NCBI RefSeq assembly: GCF_021183625.1
Contig: NZ_CP089214.1
Location: 2,728,001 to 2,792,000, forward strand
Length of the DNA: 64,000 nucleotides
Origin: Nocardia asteroides
GTDB lineage: Bacteria; Actinomycetota; Actinomycetes; Mycobacteriales; Mycobacteriaceae
Reading direction: 5' to 3'
This document shows positions 17,173 through 24,513 of this stretch, piece by piece. The notes beneath the pieces were generated by a model. It was not told the origin of the DNA, searched no databases, and was given only the letters and a program-made list of their open reading frames with translations. The stretch's first letter is position 1. Each line of letters opens with the position of its first letter. Position numbers and translations under genes: made by a program.

Positions 17173-18129
17173 GTGGCACGCACGCTCCCGACTTCCGCTC
17201 ACCGGATGCTCACCGCCGCGCTCGCCGTCGCGGTGGCTGCGACGCTCGCGGCCTGCGGCGGCAACTCCGATCCGCTCTCCGGCGGCGGCAGCTGCGAGGG
17301 TGACGCCATCACCGTCGGCTCCGCGAACTTCCCGGAGTCCGAGACGGTCGCCGAGATCTACGCGGAGGCGCTGCGGGTCAACGGCTTCGAGGTGGACACC
17401 AAGCTCGGCATCGGCAGCCGCGAGGCCTACATCCCCGCCCTGCGCGACTGCTCGATCTCGGTGGCGCCCGAGTACACCGGCAACCTGCTGCAGTACTTAC
17501 AGCCCGACGCCACCGCCACCACCCCGGCCGACGTGGAGGCCGCACTGGCAGGCGCGCTCGGCGATCAGCTCGCGCTCGGGCAGCCGGCCCCGGCCCAGGA
17601 TTCGGACGCCGTCGTGGTCACCAAGGCCACCGCCGACCGCTGGAACCTGCGCTCGATCGGCGACCTGGCCGCGTACTCGGCCGAGATCACCTTCGGCGCG
17701 CCCGCCGAGTTCGCCGAGCGCCCCGGCGGGCTGCCCGGCCTCGCGAAGAACTACGACGTGCGGATCGCCGCGGACAAGTTCGTCCCGATCGCCGACGGCG
17801 GCGGCCCGGCCACCGTCCGCGCGCTGGTGGACGGCCAGGTGACGGCGGCCAATATCTTCACCACCTCCCCCGCCATCACGCAGAACAACCTGGTGGTGCT
17901 GGCAGACCCCAAGCAGAACTTCCCCGCGCAGAACGTGGTGCCGCTGCTGAACGCGGCCAAGAAGACGGACGCGCTGGTCGCCGCGTTGAACGCGGTCTCG
18001 GCGAAGCTCACCACCGCGGAGCTGATCGAGCTGAACACCGCCGTCTCCGGCGACGCCAAGACCGAGCCGAAGGCCGCCGCCGCGGCGTGGCTCGCCGAGC
18101 AGGGGCTGAACAAGAAGGCGGGCGGCTGA
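17173..18129 (+). CDS. Glycine betaine/choline-type substrate-binding lipoprotein (ProX/OpuCC-like)
   Basis: 318 aa from GTG 17173, with AAAGGA 5 nt upstream. The signal peptide ends in a lipobox TLAAC with C28. The mature part has the family strand TVGSANFPESETVAEIYAEAL, the VAPEYTGNLLQYL motif and a NVVPLLNA segment. It captures an osmoprotectant and delivers it to the permeases encoded downstream. It starts the operon SBP-ATPase-permease-permease, 7 nt before the ATPase gene. The longer open frame upstream is antisense to the divergent SBP gene and is not coding. Confidence 0.88.
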   Translation: MARTLPTSAHRMLTAALAVAVAATLAACGGNSDPLSGGGSCEGDAITVGSANFPESETVAEIYAEALRVNGFEVDTKLGIGSREAYIPALRDCSISVAPEYTGNLLQYLQPDATATTPADVEAALAGALGDQLALGQPAPAQDSDAVVVTKATADRWNLRSIGDLAAYSAEITFGAPAEFAERPGGLPGLAKNYDVRIAADKFVPIADGGGPATVRALVDGQVTAANIFTTSPAITQNNLVVLADPKQNFPAQNVVPLLNAAKKTDALVAALNAVSAKLTTAELIELNTAVSGDAKTEPKAAAAAWLAEQGLNKKAGG

Positions 18130-18136
18130 TCCGACC

Positions 18137-19264
18137 GTGTCCGACATCGAATTCAGCGACGTCAGCAAGACCTACCCGGACGGAACGCACGCGGTCTCCC
18201 AGCTGAACCTGGCGATCGAGTCCGGCTCGTTCACCGTGTTCGTCGGGCCGTCCGGCTGCGGCAAGACCACCTCCATGCGGATGATCAACCGGATGATCAG
18301 CCCCACCTCGGGCACCATCACGGTGGGCGGCGCCGACATCGCCGGCGTCGACCCGGTGCAGCTGCGCCGCGGCATCGGCTATGTGATCCAGGGCGGCGGG
18401 CTGCTGCCGCACCGCACCGTCGTCGACAATGTGGCGACCGTGCCGGTGCTGCAGGGCACCTCGCGCAAGCAGGCGCGCGCGGCGGCGCTCGAGGTGCTGG
18501 ACCGGGTCGGGCTCGATCGGCAGCTCGCGCAGCGCTATCCGGCGCAGCTCTCCGGCGGCCAGCAGCAGCGGGTCGGGGTGGCGCGCGCGCTCGCCGCCGA
18601 CCCGCCGGTGCTGCTCATGGACGAGCCGTTCAGCGCCGTCGACCCGGTGGTCCGGGCCGAGCTGCAGGCCGAGATGCGCCGGTTGCAGGCCGAATTGCGG
18701 AAGACCATCGTCTTCGTCACGCACGACATCGACGAGGCCATCACGCTGGGCGACAAGGTCGCGGTGTTCGGCCGCGGCGGCGTGTTGCAGCAGTACGACC
18801 CGCCGCGCACGGTGCTCGCCCAGCCCGCCACCGATTTCGTGGCCGGCTTCGTCGGGCGCGACCGCGGCTACCGCGGGCTCTCCTTCCGCAGCGCCGAGCG
18901 GGTGCCGTTGCGCGACATCGCCACCGCCACCGAGGCCGAGGCGGCGAAGCTGGCGCCCGGCCCCGGCGAGTGGGTGCTGATCACCGACGGGGCCGGGGCG
19001 CCGGTCGGCTGGCTGGACGCGGGCGGCGCCGCCGGGTTGCAGGCCGGGCGCGCGCTCGCCGACAGCATGGCGGCGGGCGGCTCGCTCTTCGCGGTCGGCG
19101 GCGACCTGCGGCAGGCGCTGGACGCGGCCATCTCGTCGCCATCCGGCGTCGGCGTCGCGGTGGACGATTCCGGCGCGGTGCGCGGCGGGATCAGCGCCGA
19201 CGACGTGCTCGCCCTGCTGGCCGAGCAGCGCGCGGCCGAGGATTCCGCGCGCGCGGGAGCGTGA
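18137..19264 (+). CDS. Osmoprotectant ABC transporter ATP-binding protein (OpuCA/ProV-like)
   Basis: 375 aa, GTG start. Walker A GPSGCGKT at 37-44, Q-loop IQGGGL near 85, signature LSGGQQQR at 138-145, Walker B LLMDEP with D162-E163 and a switch histidine in VTHD. A C-terminal extension (about 250-370) has the size of the CBS-pair regulatory domain of betaine transporters, which senses ionic strength. It powers import with the two permeases that follow. Confidence 0.92.
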   Translation: MSDIEFSDVSKTYPDGTHAVSQLNLAIESGSFTVFVGPSGCGKTTSMRMINRMISPTSGTITVGGADIAGVDPVQLRRGIGYVIQGGGLLPHRTVVDNVATVPVLQGTSRKQARAAALEVLDRVGLDRQLAQRYPAQLSGGQQQRVGVARALAADPPVLLMDEPFSAVDPVVRAELQAEMRRLQAELRKTIVFVTHDIDEAITLGDKVAVFGRGGVLQQYDPPRTVLAQPATDFVAGFVGRDRGYRGLSFRSAERVPLRDIATATEAEAAKLAPGPGEWVLITDGAGAPVGWLDAGGAAGLQAGRALADSMAAGGSLFAVGGDLRQALDAAISSPSGVGVAVDDSGAVRGGISADDVLALLAEQRAAEDSARAGA

Positions 19265-19268
19265 GCGC

Positions 19269-19910
19269 ATGCGCTACCTCCTCGAGAACGCGACCGAGAT
19301 CTGGGGCTACACCAGGGAGCACCTCTACCTCGCGCTGATCCCGCTGCTGGTGGGGCTGGTGATCGCGGTGCCGGTCGGCACACTGGTGCGCCGGGTGCCC
19401 TGGCTGCGGCGGGTGACCGTCACCCTCTCCGGGCTGGTGTACACGGTGCCGTCGCTGGCGCTGTTCGTGATCATTCCGCCGATCGTCGGGATCGCGACCA
19501 TCGACCCGCTGAACGTCATCATCGCGCTCACCCTCTACTCCACCGCGCTGCTCGTGATCGCGGTCCCCGCCGCGCTGGACTCGGTGCCGGCCGCGGTGCT
19601 CGACTCCGCCGACGCCGTCGGCTTCGGCCCGCTGCGCCGCACGCTCACCGTCGACCTGCCGCTGGCGCTCCCGGTCTTCGTCTCCACGCTGCGGGTGGTG
19701 GTGGTCACCAATATCGCCATGGTGTCGGTGGGTGCGCTGGTCGGCGTCGGCGGGCTCGGCAAGCTCTTCACCCAGGGGTACCAGCGCGACTACCCGGACG
19801 AGATCATCGCCGGCATCGTCGTCACGCTGGTACTCGCGCTGATCTTCGACCGGGTGGTCTACCTGCTCGGGCGGCTCGCGACGCCCTGGGTCACCAAGGG
19901 GGCATCGTGA
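19269..19910 (+). CDS. Osmoprotectant ABC transporter permease (OpuCB-like)
   Basis: 213 aa with five to six hydrophobic helices and the binding-protein-dependent permease EAA-like loop (DSADAVGFGPLRRTLTVDLP, cytosolic face) that docks on the ATPase. The start is 4 nt after the ATPase stop. It pairs with the next permease. Confidence 0.9.
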   Translation: MRYLLENATEIWGYTREHLYLALIPLLVGLVIAVPVGTLVRRVPWLRRVTVTLSGLVYTVPSLALFVIIPPIVGIATIDPLNVIIALTLYSTALLVIAVPAALDSVPAAVLDSADAVGFGPLRRTLTVDLPLALPVFVSTLRVVVVTNIAMVSVGALVGVGGLGKLFTQGYQRDYPDEIIAGIVVTLVLALIFDRVVYLLGRLATPWVTKGAS

Positions 19911-20581
19911 ATCTCTTCCTGGACGCCTGGCAGTACTTCACCGACCCCGACAACTGGGGCGGCCCCGCCGGAATCGATCAGCGGCTGCTGCAACACCTCT
20001 GGTACAGCGCGCTCGCGATCGGGCTCTCCGCGGTGATCGCGGTGCCGCTCGGGCTCGCGGTCGGGCACTACCGGCGCGGGGCCGCGGCGCTGGTCGGCTT
20101 CGCCAACGCCATGCGCGCGCTGCCCACCCTCGGCCTGCTCACCTTCCTGGTGCTGCTCATGGGGCTCGGTTTGATCCCGCCGCTACTCGCCCTGATCACC
20201 GTCGGCATCCCCCCGCTGCTCGCCGGGGCTTATGCGGGGATCGCCAACGTCTCCCCCGAGGTGGTCGACGCCTCTCGCGCCATGGGCATGACGGAGTGGC
20301 AGGTGCTCTTCCGGGTCGAGGTACCGAACGCCCTCCCGGTGCTGCTCACCGGTCTGCGCGGGGCGACGTTGCAGGTGGTCGCCACCGCCACCATCGCCGC
20401 CTACGTCAACCTCGGCGGGCTGGGCCGCTACATCTTCGACGGGATCGGGTTGCACCGCTACGACCGCGTCCTCGTCGGCGCCATCCTGGTCGCCCTGCTG
20501 GCGATGATCCTGGACGGGCTGTTGGCGCTGGCGGTCTGGGCCGGGGCGCCGGGGACCGAGCGGTTCCGCCGCCGCGCCTGA
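19907..20581 (+). CDS. Osmoprotectant ABC transporter permease, second subunit
   Basis: 224 aa, GTG overlapping the previous stop. It has six hydrophobic segments and the EAA loop DASRAMGMTEWQVLFRVEVP. The end of the coding region (GLLALAVWAGAPG, codons from 20516) is repeated with synonymous changes 2.1 kb downstream at 22671, just behind the RloA-RloB genes. This suggests that the end of this gene was the target of an insertion. Confidence 0.9.
   Translation: MNLFLDAWQYFTDPDNWGGPAGIDQRLLQHLWYSALAIGLSAVIAVPLGLAVGHYRRGAAALVGFANAMRALPTLGLLTFLVLLMGLGLIPPLLALITVGIPPLLAGAYAGIANVSPEVVDASRAMGMTEWQVLFRVEVPNALPVLLTGLRGATLQVVATATIAAYVNLGGLGRYIFDGIGLHRYDRVLVGAILVALLAMILDGLLALAVWAGAPGTERFRRRA
20516..20553 (+). 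repeat. Direct repeat, copy A: 3' end of the permease gene
   Basis: 38 nt encoding GLLALAVWAGAPG in the permease frame. Copy B at 22671-22708 matches at 33 of 38 positions and every difference is synonymous. The two copies bracket exactly the RloA-RloB genes. Confidence 0.75.
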
Positions 20582-20710
20582 TCGAAAGGTTTGATCGCAG
20601 CGCCCGCTGTCAAGCAAGCGACCAGTTCAAGTTGCACACCTCAAGCCGCATCTGCCAGCCCAGCCTCTCTCCTTGCTCGGAAAACGTAGAAATCGATGGG
20701 CTCCGACTGT

Positions 20711-20716
20711 TAGAGT
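20711..20716 (+). promoter_or_regulatory. -10 hexamer TAGAGT, leaderless promoter of rloA-rloB
   Basis: TAGAGT followed by 6 nt and then ATG 20723, so the mRNA should start on the start codon. It lies in a short dyad CGACTgttagAGTCG (20704-20718) that could be an operator. The defence genes therefore have their own promoter, independent of the transporter operon. Confidence 0.6.
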
Positions 20717-20722
20717 CGTCAG

Positions 20723-22060
20723 ATGATCCTGCTGAGCTTCACGGTGCGCAATCACGGGAGCATCCGGGATGAGATCACCATCGACCTCGCCCGCCCTTCG
20801 TTGCGGACTCTCCAGCCACGGGACGGCGACTGGGGTGCGGTGATTTACCCGATCGCGGGGATCTTCGGCGGTAACGCGACCGGCAAGTCCGCTGTGCTGG
20901 ACGCGTTCCGGTACGCGTTCACAGCGATCGGCCTGTCCGCCACGGTGTGGCAGGCATCGAAATCAATGCACCGGGCGCCGTTCCGGCTCGACGGGACGGC
21001 GCGCACTTCATCGAGCACCTACGAGCTCGATTTCGTCCACGATGGACGCCGCCATCTGTACGGCTTCGAAGTGGACCACGACGGGATCGAACGCGAGTGG
21101 CTGCGCGACGTACCGAACTCGCGGTGGCGCACGCTGCTCGATCGCGACCGGGAAGCCGGCACGCTGACCTTCCACCCGAGCCTGCGCGCCAAGATCGAGG
21201 TAACCGGCCGTGAACTCGTGCTCAGCCGGGCCTTGCTGCTGCGCGACTCATCCCTGTTTCCCCTGGCCGATGATCTGGTCGCCGGCTTCGACTGCGTCCT
21301 GGTGAAGGACTCCCATCGCGAGGCGCGCCTGTCGAACATCGCGGATTTGCTGGCCGAGGGAAGCATCACGTTCGCCGACCTCGAGGCGCTGCTCCAGGTC
21401 GCCGACATCGGCGTCGTGAAGGTCGGTATCGAGGAGACCGAGATCCCCGATCACATACGCCGAGCGCTCAGCCGAATCCGGCACGAGCTGCGCGAAAAGG
21501 ACGGCGAGCCCAGCGACGCTGCTGTGAGCGAGGACGACGAAGAGCCCACCGACCTGGATGACGACCAGCTCGCCCAGGTGGTGCGGCATCTCGTCTTCAC
21601 CCACCGCGGCACCGCCGACGAATCCCCGGCCTTCTCCATCCACGACGAAAGCGACGGGACGATCGCCTGGCTCGCCATCGCCGTGCCCGCGCTCGAGGCA
21701 CTACGCAAGGGCGGGCTGCTCCTCGTGGACGAGATCGACGCGAGCCTGCATCCCCACCTCCTCGAAGTCTTGTTGGGAGCGTTCGCGGACCCCCTCGTCA
21801 ACAACCGGCAGGCGCAGCTCATCTTCACCAGCCACGAGTCCTACGTCCTCTCACCGCTGAGCGAGGTGAAGCTGGAGCCCGAACAGGTCTGGCTCACGGA
21901 CAAGAGTTACGCGGGCGTCACCGAGCTGACCTGCCTGGCCGACTTCCCGAAGCACCCGGACGCGAACGTGGCGCGGCGCTATCTCACCGGCCGGTATGGC
22001 GGAACCCCCCGGCTCTCACCGAGCACGCTTGCCGCACTCGTCGACTCCGAAATCCGCTGA
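20723..22060 (+). CDS. AAA family ATPase, RloA/AbiLi-like defence ATPase
   Basis: 445 aa. It opens with the SMC/ABC-like strand LLSFTVRNHGSIRDE and Walker A GGNATGKS at 49-56. The middle (about 245-300) is an acidic, charged insertion. Walker B LLLVDEID has D336-E337, followed by LHPHLLE, then a TSHE switch. This is the OLD/RloA type of overcoming-lysogenization ATPase. The next gene encodes RloB, and the pair corresponds to the RloAB/AbiL abortive infection systems in which the ATPase senses phage and releases a TOPRIM-like effector. The lower GC by eye and flanking repeats argue for acquisition by transfer. Confidence 0.85.
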   Translation: MILLSFTVRNHGSIRDEITIDLARPSLRTLQPRDGDWGAVIYPIAGIFGGNATGKSAVLDAFRYAFTAIGLSATVWQASKSMHRAPFRLDGTARTSSSTYELDFVHDGRRHLYGFEVDHDGIEREWLRDVPNSRWRTLLDRDREAGTLTFHPSLRAKIEVTGRELVLSRALLLRDSSLFPLADDLVAGFDCVLVKDSHREARLSNIADLLAEGSITFADLEALLQVADIGVVKVGIEETEIPDHIRRALSRIRHELREKDGEPSDAAVSEDDEEPTDLDDDQLAQVVRHLVFTHRGTADESPAFSIHDESDGTIAWLAIAVPALEALRKGGLLLVDEIDASLHPHLLEVLLGAFADPLVNNRQAQLIFTSHESYVLSPLSEVKLEPEQVWLTDKSYAGVTELTCLADFPKHPDANVARRYLTGRYGGTPRLSPSTLAALVDSEIR

Positions 22061-22062
22061 GG

Positions 22063-22659
22063 ATGGCGGCACGCCGCCAGAACGGGCGTACCGGCAGGCC
22101 CACGAGGCAGCCCGCCCGCCGCATTCTCGTGGTTACCGAGGGAACGCGGACGGAACCCCAGTACGTCGAGGGCTTGAACAGCTTTCTGCGCAGCAGGGGC
22201 GCAACCGCCGTCGTGAAATCAGTTCCTGTCGGCAAGGACCCGATAAAGGTGGTCCGGAAGGGCATCGAGATTCGTGACAGAGCAGCAAGCGATGGGAAGG
22301 ATTACGACGTCTGCGTCTGCCTGGTCGATGTCGACCAGCACGAGGCGCTGTCGGCGGCCTGCAGACTTGCCGCCCGCGAATCGATCCTGCTGCTGGTCTC
22401 GAACCTGAAGTTCGAGGCTTGGCTGCGGTGGCACGCCGAAGTCAAGCACTCTGCGTTGAGCACCTCGCAGCTCGACGAACTCACCGCGAGGCTGGGGCTG
22501 GTCACGAAGAAGGCGCTCGCACTGCATTTTCCGTTCCACGCCGTACACCAGGCATGTGAGGTCGCTCGTCGAGTGGACCCCGACCTGGAGGCCGGGAGAG
22601 TGGGACCCGATCCCTCCTCGGCGATGCCGATCCTCGTAGATCTCATGCTCGGGCGATGA
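22063..22659 (+). CDS. RloB-domain protein, TOPRIM-like effector of the RloA-RloB defence pair
   Basis: 198 aa, ATG 2 nt after the RloA stop. After a basic N-terminus comes ILVVTEGTRTEPQY (E26 is the TOPRIM glutamate), and the acidic DVDQH motif at 89-93 ends the second strand. A conserved LKFEAWLRWH segment lies near 125-135. This matches RloB, the partner of RloA and of AbiLii. It is probably a nuclease that acts on tRNA or other nucleic acid once phage infection is sensed. No third gene is attached. Confidence 0.85.
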   Translation: MAARRQNGRTGRPTRQPARRILVVTEGTRTEPQYVEGLNSFLRSRGATAVVKSVPVGKDPIKVVRKGIEIRDRAASDGKDYDVCVCLVDVDQHEALSAACRLAARESILLLVSNLKFEAWLRWHAEVKHSALSTSQLDELTARLGLVTKKALALHFPFHAVHQACEVARRVDPDLEAGRVGPDPSSAMPILVDLMLGR

Positions 22660-22670
22660 GAACTGGTGCC

Positions 22671-22708
22671 GGGCTGCTCGCGCTCGCGGTCTGGGCCGGT
22701 GCACCGGG
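22671..22708 (+). repeat. Direct repeat, copy B: displaced permease 3' end behind rloB
   Basis: Encodes the same GLLALAVWAGAPG peptide as copy A (20516-20553) but with different codons at five positions. It is followed by a degraded continuation (GGAC-GAGCGG against GGGACCGAGCGG). It is a non-functional leftover gene end 12 nt after the RloB stop. Confidence 0.75.
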
Positions 22709-22729
22709 ACGAGCGGCGCCGATGACCGC

Positions 22730-22951
22730 TCAGGGCTCCAGATAGAGCCGCTCGTTGGGCAGGCGCGGCAGTTCGTCGGCCCCGGAAGCGGTTACGCTGA
22801 CCGCTTCGACGTAGTGCCGCTGCTGATGCTCTTGAACGAAGAGCAGCGCCGCCGTCACGCAGGCGGCGAAGTCGAACCGCGTGCCACGGAGGAATACAGA
22901 CAGCCGCACGTCGGGCTCGTGCGGTAGCGGCGACATGGCGGAAGCGCTCAT
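22730..22951 (-). CDS. Small hypothetical protein
   Basis: 73 aa from ATG 22951 (another ATG at 22936 is possible). A soluble protein with a hydrophobic central helix (FDFAACVTAALLFVQEHQ) and a beta-like end; no known motif. It is divergent from the XRE regulator gene and shares a 300-nt intergenic region with it, so the regulator may control it. An AGAGAG stretch upstream could serve as ribosome-binding site. Confidence 0.45.
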   Translation of the reverse strand: MSASAMSPLPHEPDVRLSVFLRGTRFDFAACVTAALLFVQEHQQRHYVEAVSVTASGADELPRLPNERLYLEP

Positions 22952-23191
22952 CGGGCGTGCTCTCTCTGCAATCCTCGTCGGAGGCACCCGGCACCGAGGG
23001 CGGTAGCCACTGATCCCGACCTCGTCGCGGGGCCAATGCGCCGACGGCTCAAGCCATTTCGGCGGCTGCCCGGTACCGGGTGCGGATATGACGGTATTCC
23101 GCTCGGACGTCCGGAACCGGGCCGGAATCGGTAGTTGTTCTGCGTTATGCGAACCCCGTATATCGTCGATACCGGGGGCGGAATACTCATG

Positions 23192-23209
23192 CCGGAGAAC
23201 ATTTTCCGG
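23192..23209. promoter_or_regulatory. Near-palindrome CCGGAGAACATTTTCCGG, candidate autoregulatory operator
   Basis: 18 nt with seven of nine pairs complementary around the centre, 38 nt upstream of the XRE regulator start. XRE repressors usually bind such dyads in their own promoter. Confidence 0.4.
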
Positions 23210-23247
23210 CTCGGGCGGATCTTGGGGACGGGGTGGACGGATTGCGC

Positions 23248-24456
23248 ATGACAACCGGGGAAGTCATTCGCCGGGTACGCCGGTCGATCGGTATGACCCA
23301 GGCCGAACTCGGTGCGATCCTCGGCTACACCCAGCCCGCGATCTCGCAGATGGAGCACGACGGCTCCGCCGTCAACGATGTCCGCGTTCTTCGTCGCGTA
23401 GCCCGTGCACTACACATTCCGCTTGCCATACTGGTGGTGGATGGCGAAGAGGAGGCGGACGTGAAGCGACGCGAATTCTTCAGAGCCGGAGCCATCGGCG
23501 CTGGTGCGGCGGCCGTCGGCGCCACGCCTGCGGCTTCCGAGACTCCGGGCACGCTGCGCGTCGGCGCGTCCGACGTCGCAGCGCTCGCCGAGAGTGTCGA
23601 GCAAATCCACGGCCTGGACCTCGTGCTGGGCGGGGATCGTCTGCGTGGTCTGGCGGCGGGCCAGGTGCGCTACGCCCGGCAACTGCTCAGCATCGGCAGC
23701 TACAGCGCTGCCGTCGGCCGGGAGCTGACCGGTGCGACCGCCGAGCTGATGACCGCCGCCGGGTGGGTGCACTACGACTCAGGTCATCCCGATGAGGCCG
23801 CCCGCTACTACACCGAGGCCGCTCAGACGGCGACAGCCGCGGACGCCGGCATCGCCGCGGCACACGCGCTGGGCAATGCCAGCCACCTGATGGTCAATCG
23901 GCACGGCTCCCGAACCACCGGGGATCGGCTGGCCGTGCAGTATGCCCAGGCCGCCACCCGTGCTGCGCAGAGCCACGGCGGCCCGAAGCTCCGGGCTCTG
24001 ATGGCACTCAGGGAGGCTGAGGCGAACGGTGCCCGCGGGGAGCGGGGCGAGATGACCAAGGCGATCTCGCGCGCCTTCCGTGCCTACGACTCCAGCCGGG
24101 GCTACGACCCGGACTGGGTCTATCTGCCGGAGGCCGAGATGAGCGGCGTCTCCGGCAAAGCCCACATGCGCCTCGGCGACCACGCCGCCGCCACAGCCGA
24201 CCTCGAAGCCGCTATCGCGAGTTCGGCCGCCTGGCCGCGCGAACGAGCATCCTGGCAGCTGCATCTGGCGCACAACCTGATGCAGAGCGGCGATGTCGCG
24301 GCTGCCTGCGGCCGGCTCACCGACACCTTCGCCACCATCGCGGATCTCGCGTCCGCCCGGCTGCAACGGCGACTGGGAGACCTCGTCACTACCGTGCGTC
24401 CGCACTCCACGGTGCCCGAGGCGCGCACACTCCTCGGGCTGTGGGCGAATCGCTGA
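23248..24456 (+). CDS. XRE-family helix-turn-helix regulator with TPR-like C-terminal domain
   Basis: 402 aa from ATG 23248 (GTG 23233 is an alternative); GGACGG precedes the ATG. Residues 4-62 form an XRE domain (MTQAELGAILGYTQPAISQ as recognition region). Next comes a KRREFFRAGAIGAGAAAVG run (73-91) that looks like a twin-arginine signal but sits inside the protein. The rest is helical repeats with Ala/Leu pattern, as in the NsdA-like TPR regulators of actinomycetes that read a peptide or small ligand. It lies beside the small divergent gene and the defence module. Confidence 0.8.
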   Translation: MTTGEVIRRVRRSIGMTQAELGAILGYTQPAISQMEHDGSAVNDVRVLRRVARALHIPLAILVVDGEEEADVKRREFFRAGAIGAGAAAVGATPAASETPGTLRVGASDVAALAESVEQIHGLDLVLGGDRLRGLAAGQVRYARQLLSIGSYSAAVGRELTGATAELMTAAGWVHYDSGHPDEAARYYTEAAQTATAADAGIAAAHALGNASHLMVNRHGSRTTGDRLAVQYAQAATRAAQSHGGPKLRALMALREAEANGARGERGEMTKAISRAFRAYDSSRGYDPDWVYLPEAEMSGVSGKAHMRLGDHAAATADLEAAIASSAAWPRERASWQLHLAHNLMQSGDVAAACGRLTDTFATIADLASARLQRRLGDLVTTVRPHSTVPEARTLLGLWANR

Positions 24457-24463
24457 AAACGCA

Positions 24464-24502
24464 GGAACTCCCGCCGCGACAGAGCGCCTCGGCGGGAGTT
24501 CC
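24464..24502. terminator. Strong bidirectional terminator hairpin
   Basis: A 13-bp perfect stem (24464-24476 with 24490-24502, arm GGAACTCCCGCCG) and a 13-nt loop lie between the convergent XRE and malic enzyme genes. AAAA runs flank it on both sides, giving U-rich tails in the malic enzyme direction. Confidence 0.8.
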
Positions 24503-24513
24503 GTAGGAAAAGA

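Noticed and set aside
20582..22670. An integrase-driven genomic island with att sites
   Set aside because: The flanking repeats differ at 5 of 38 positions and there is no integrase or excisionase gene between them, so a classic mobile island is not supported, only an insertion footprint.
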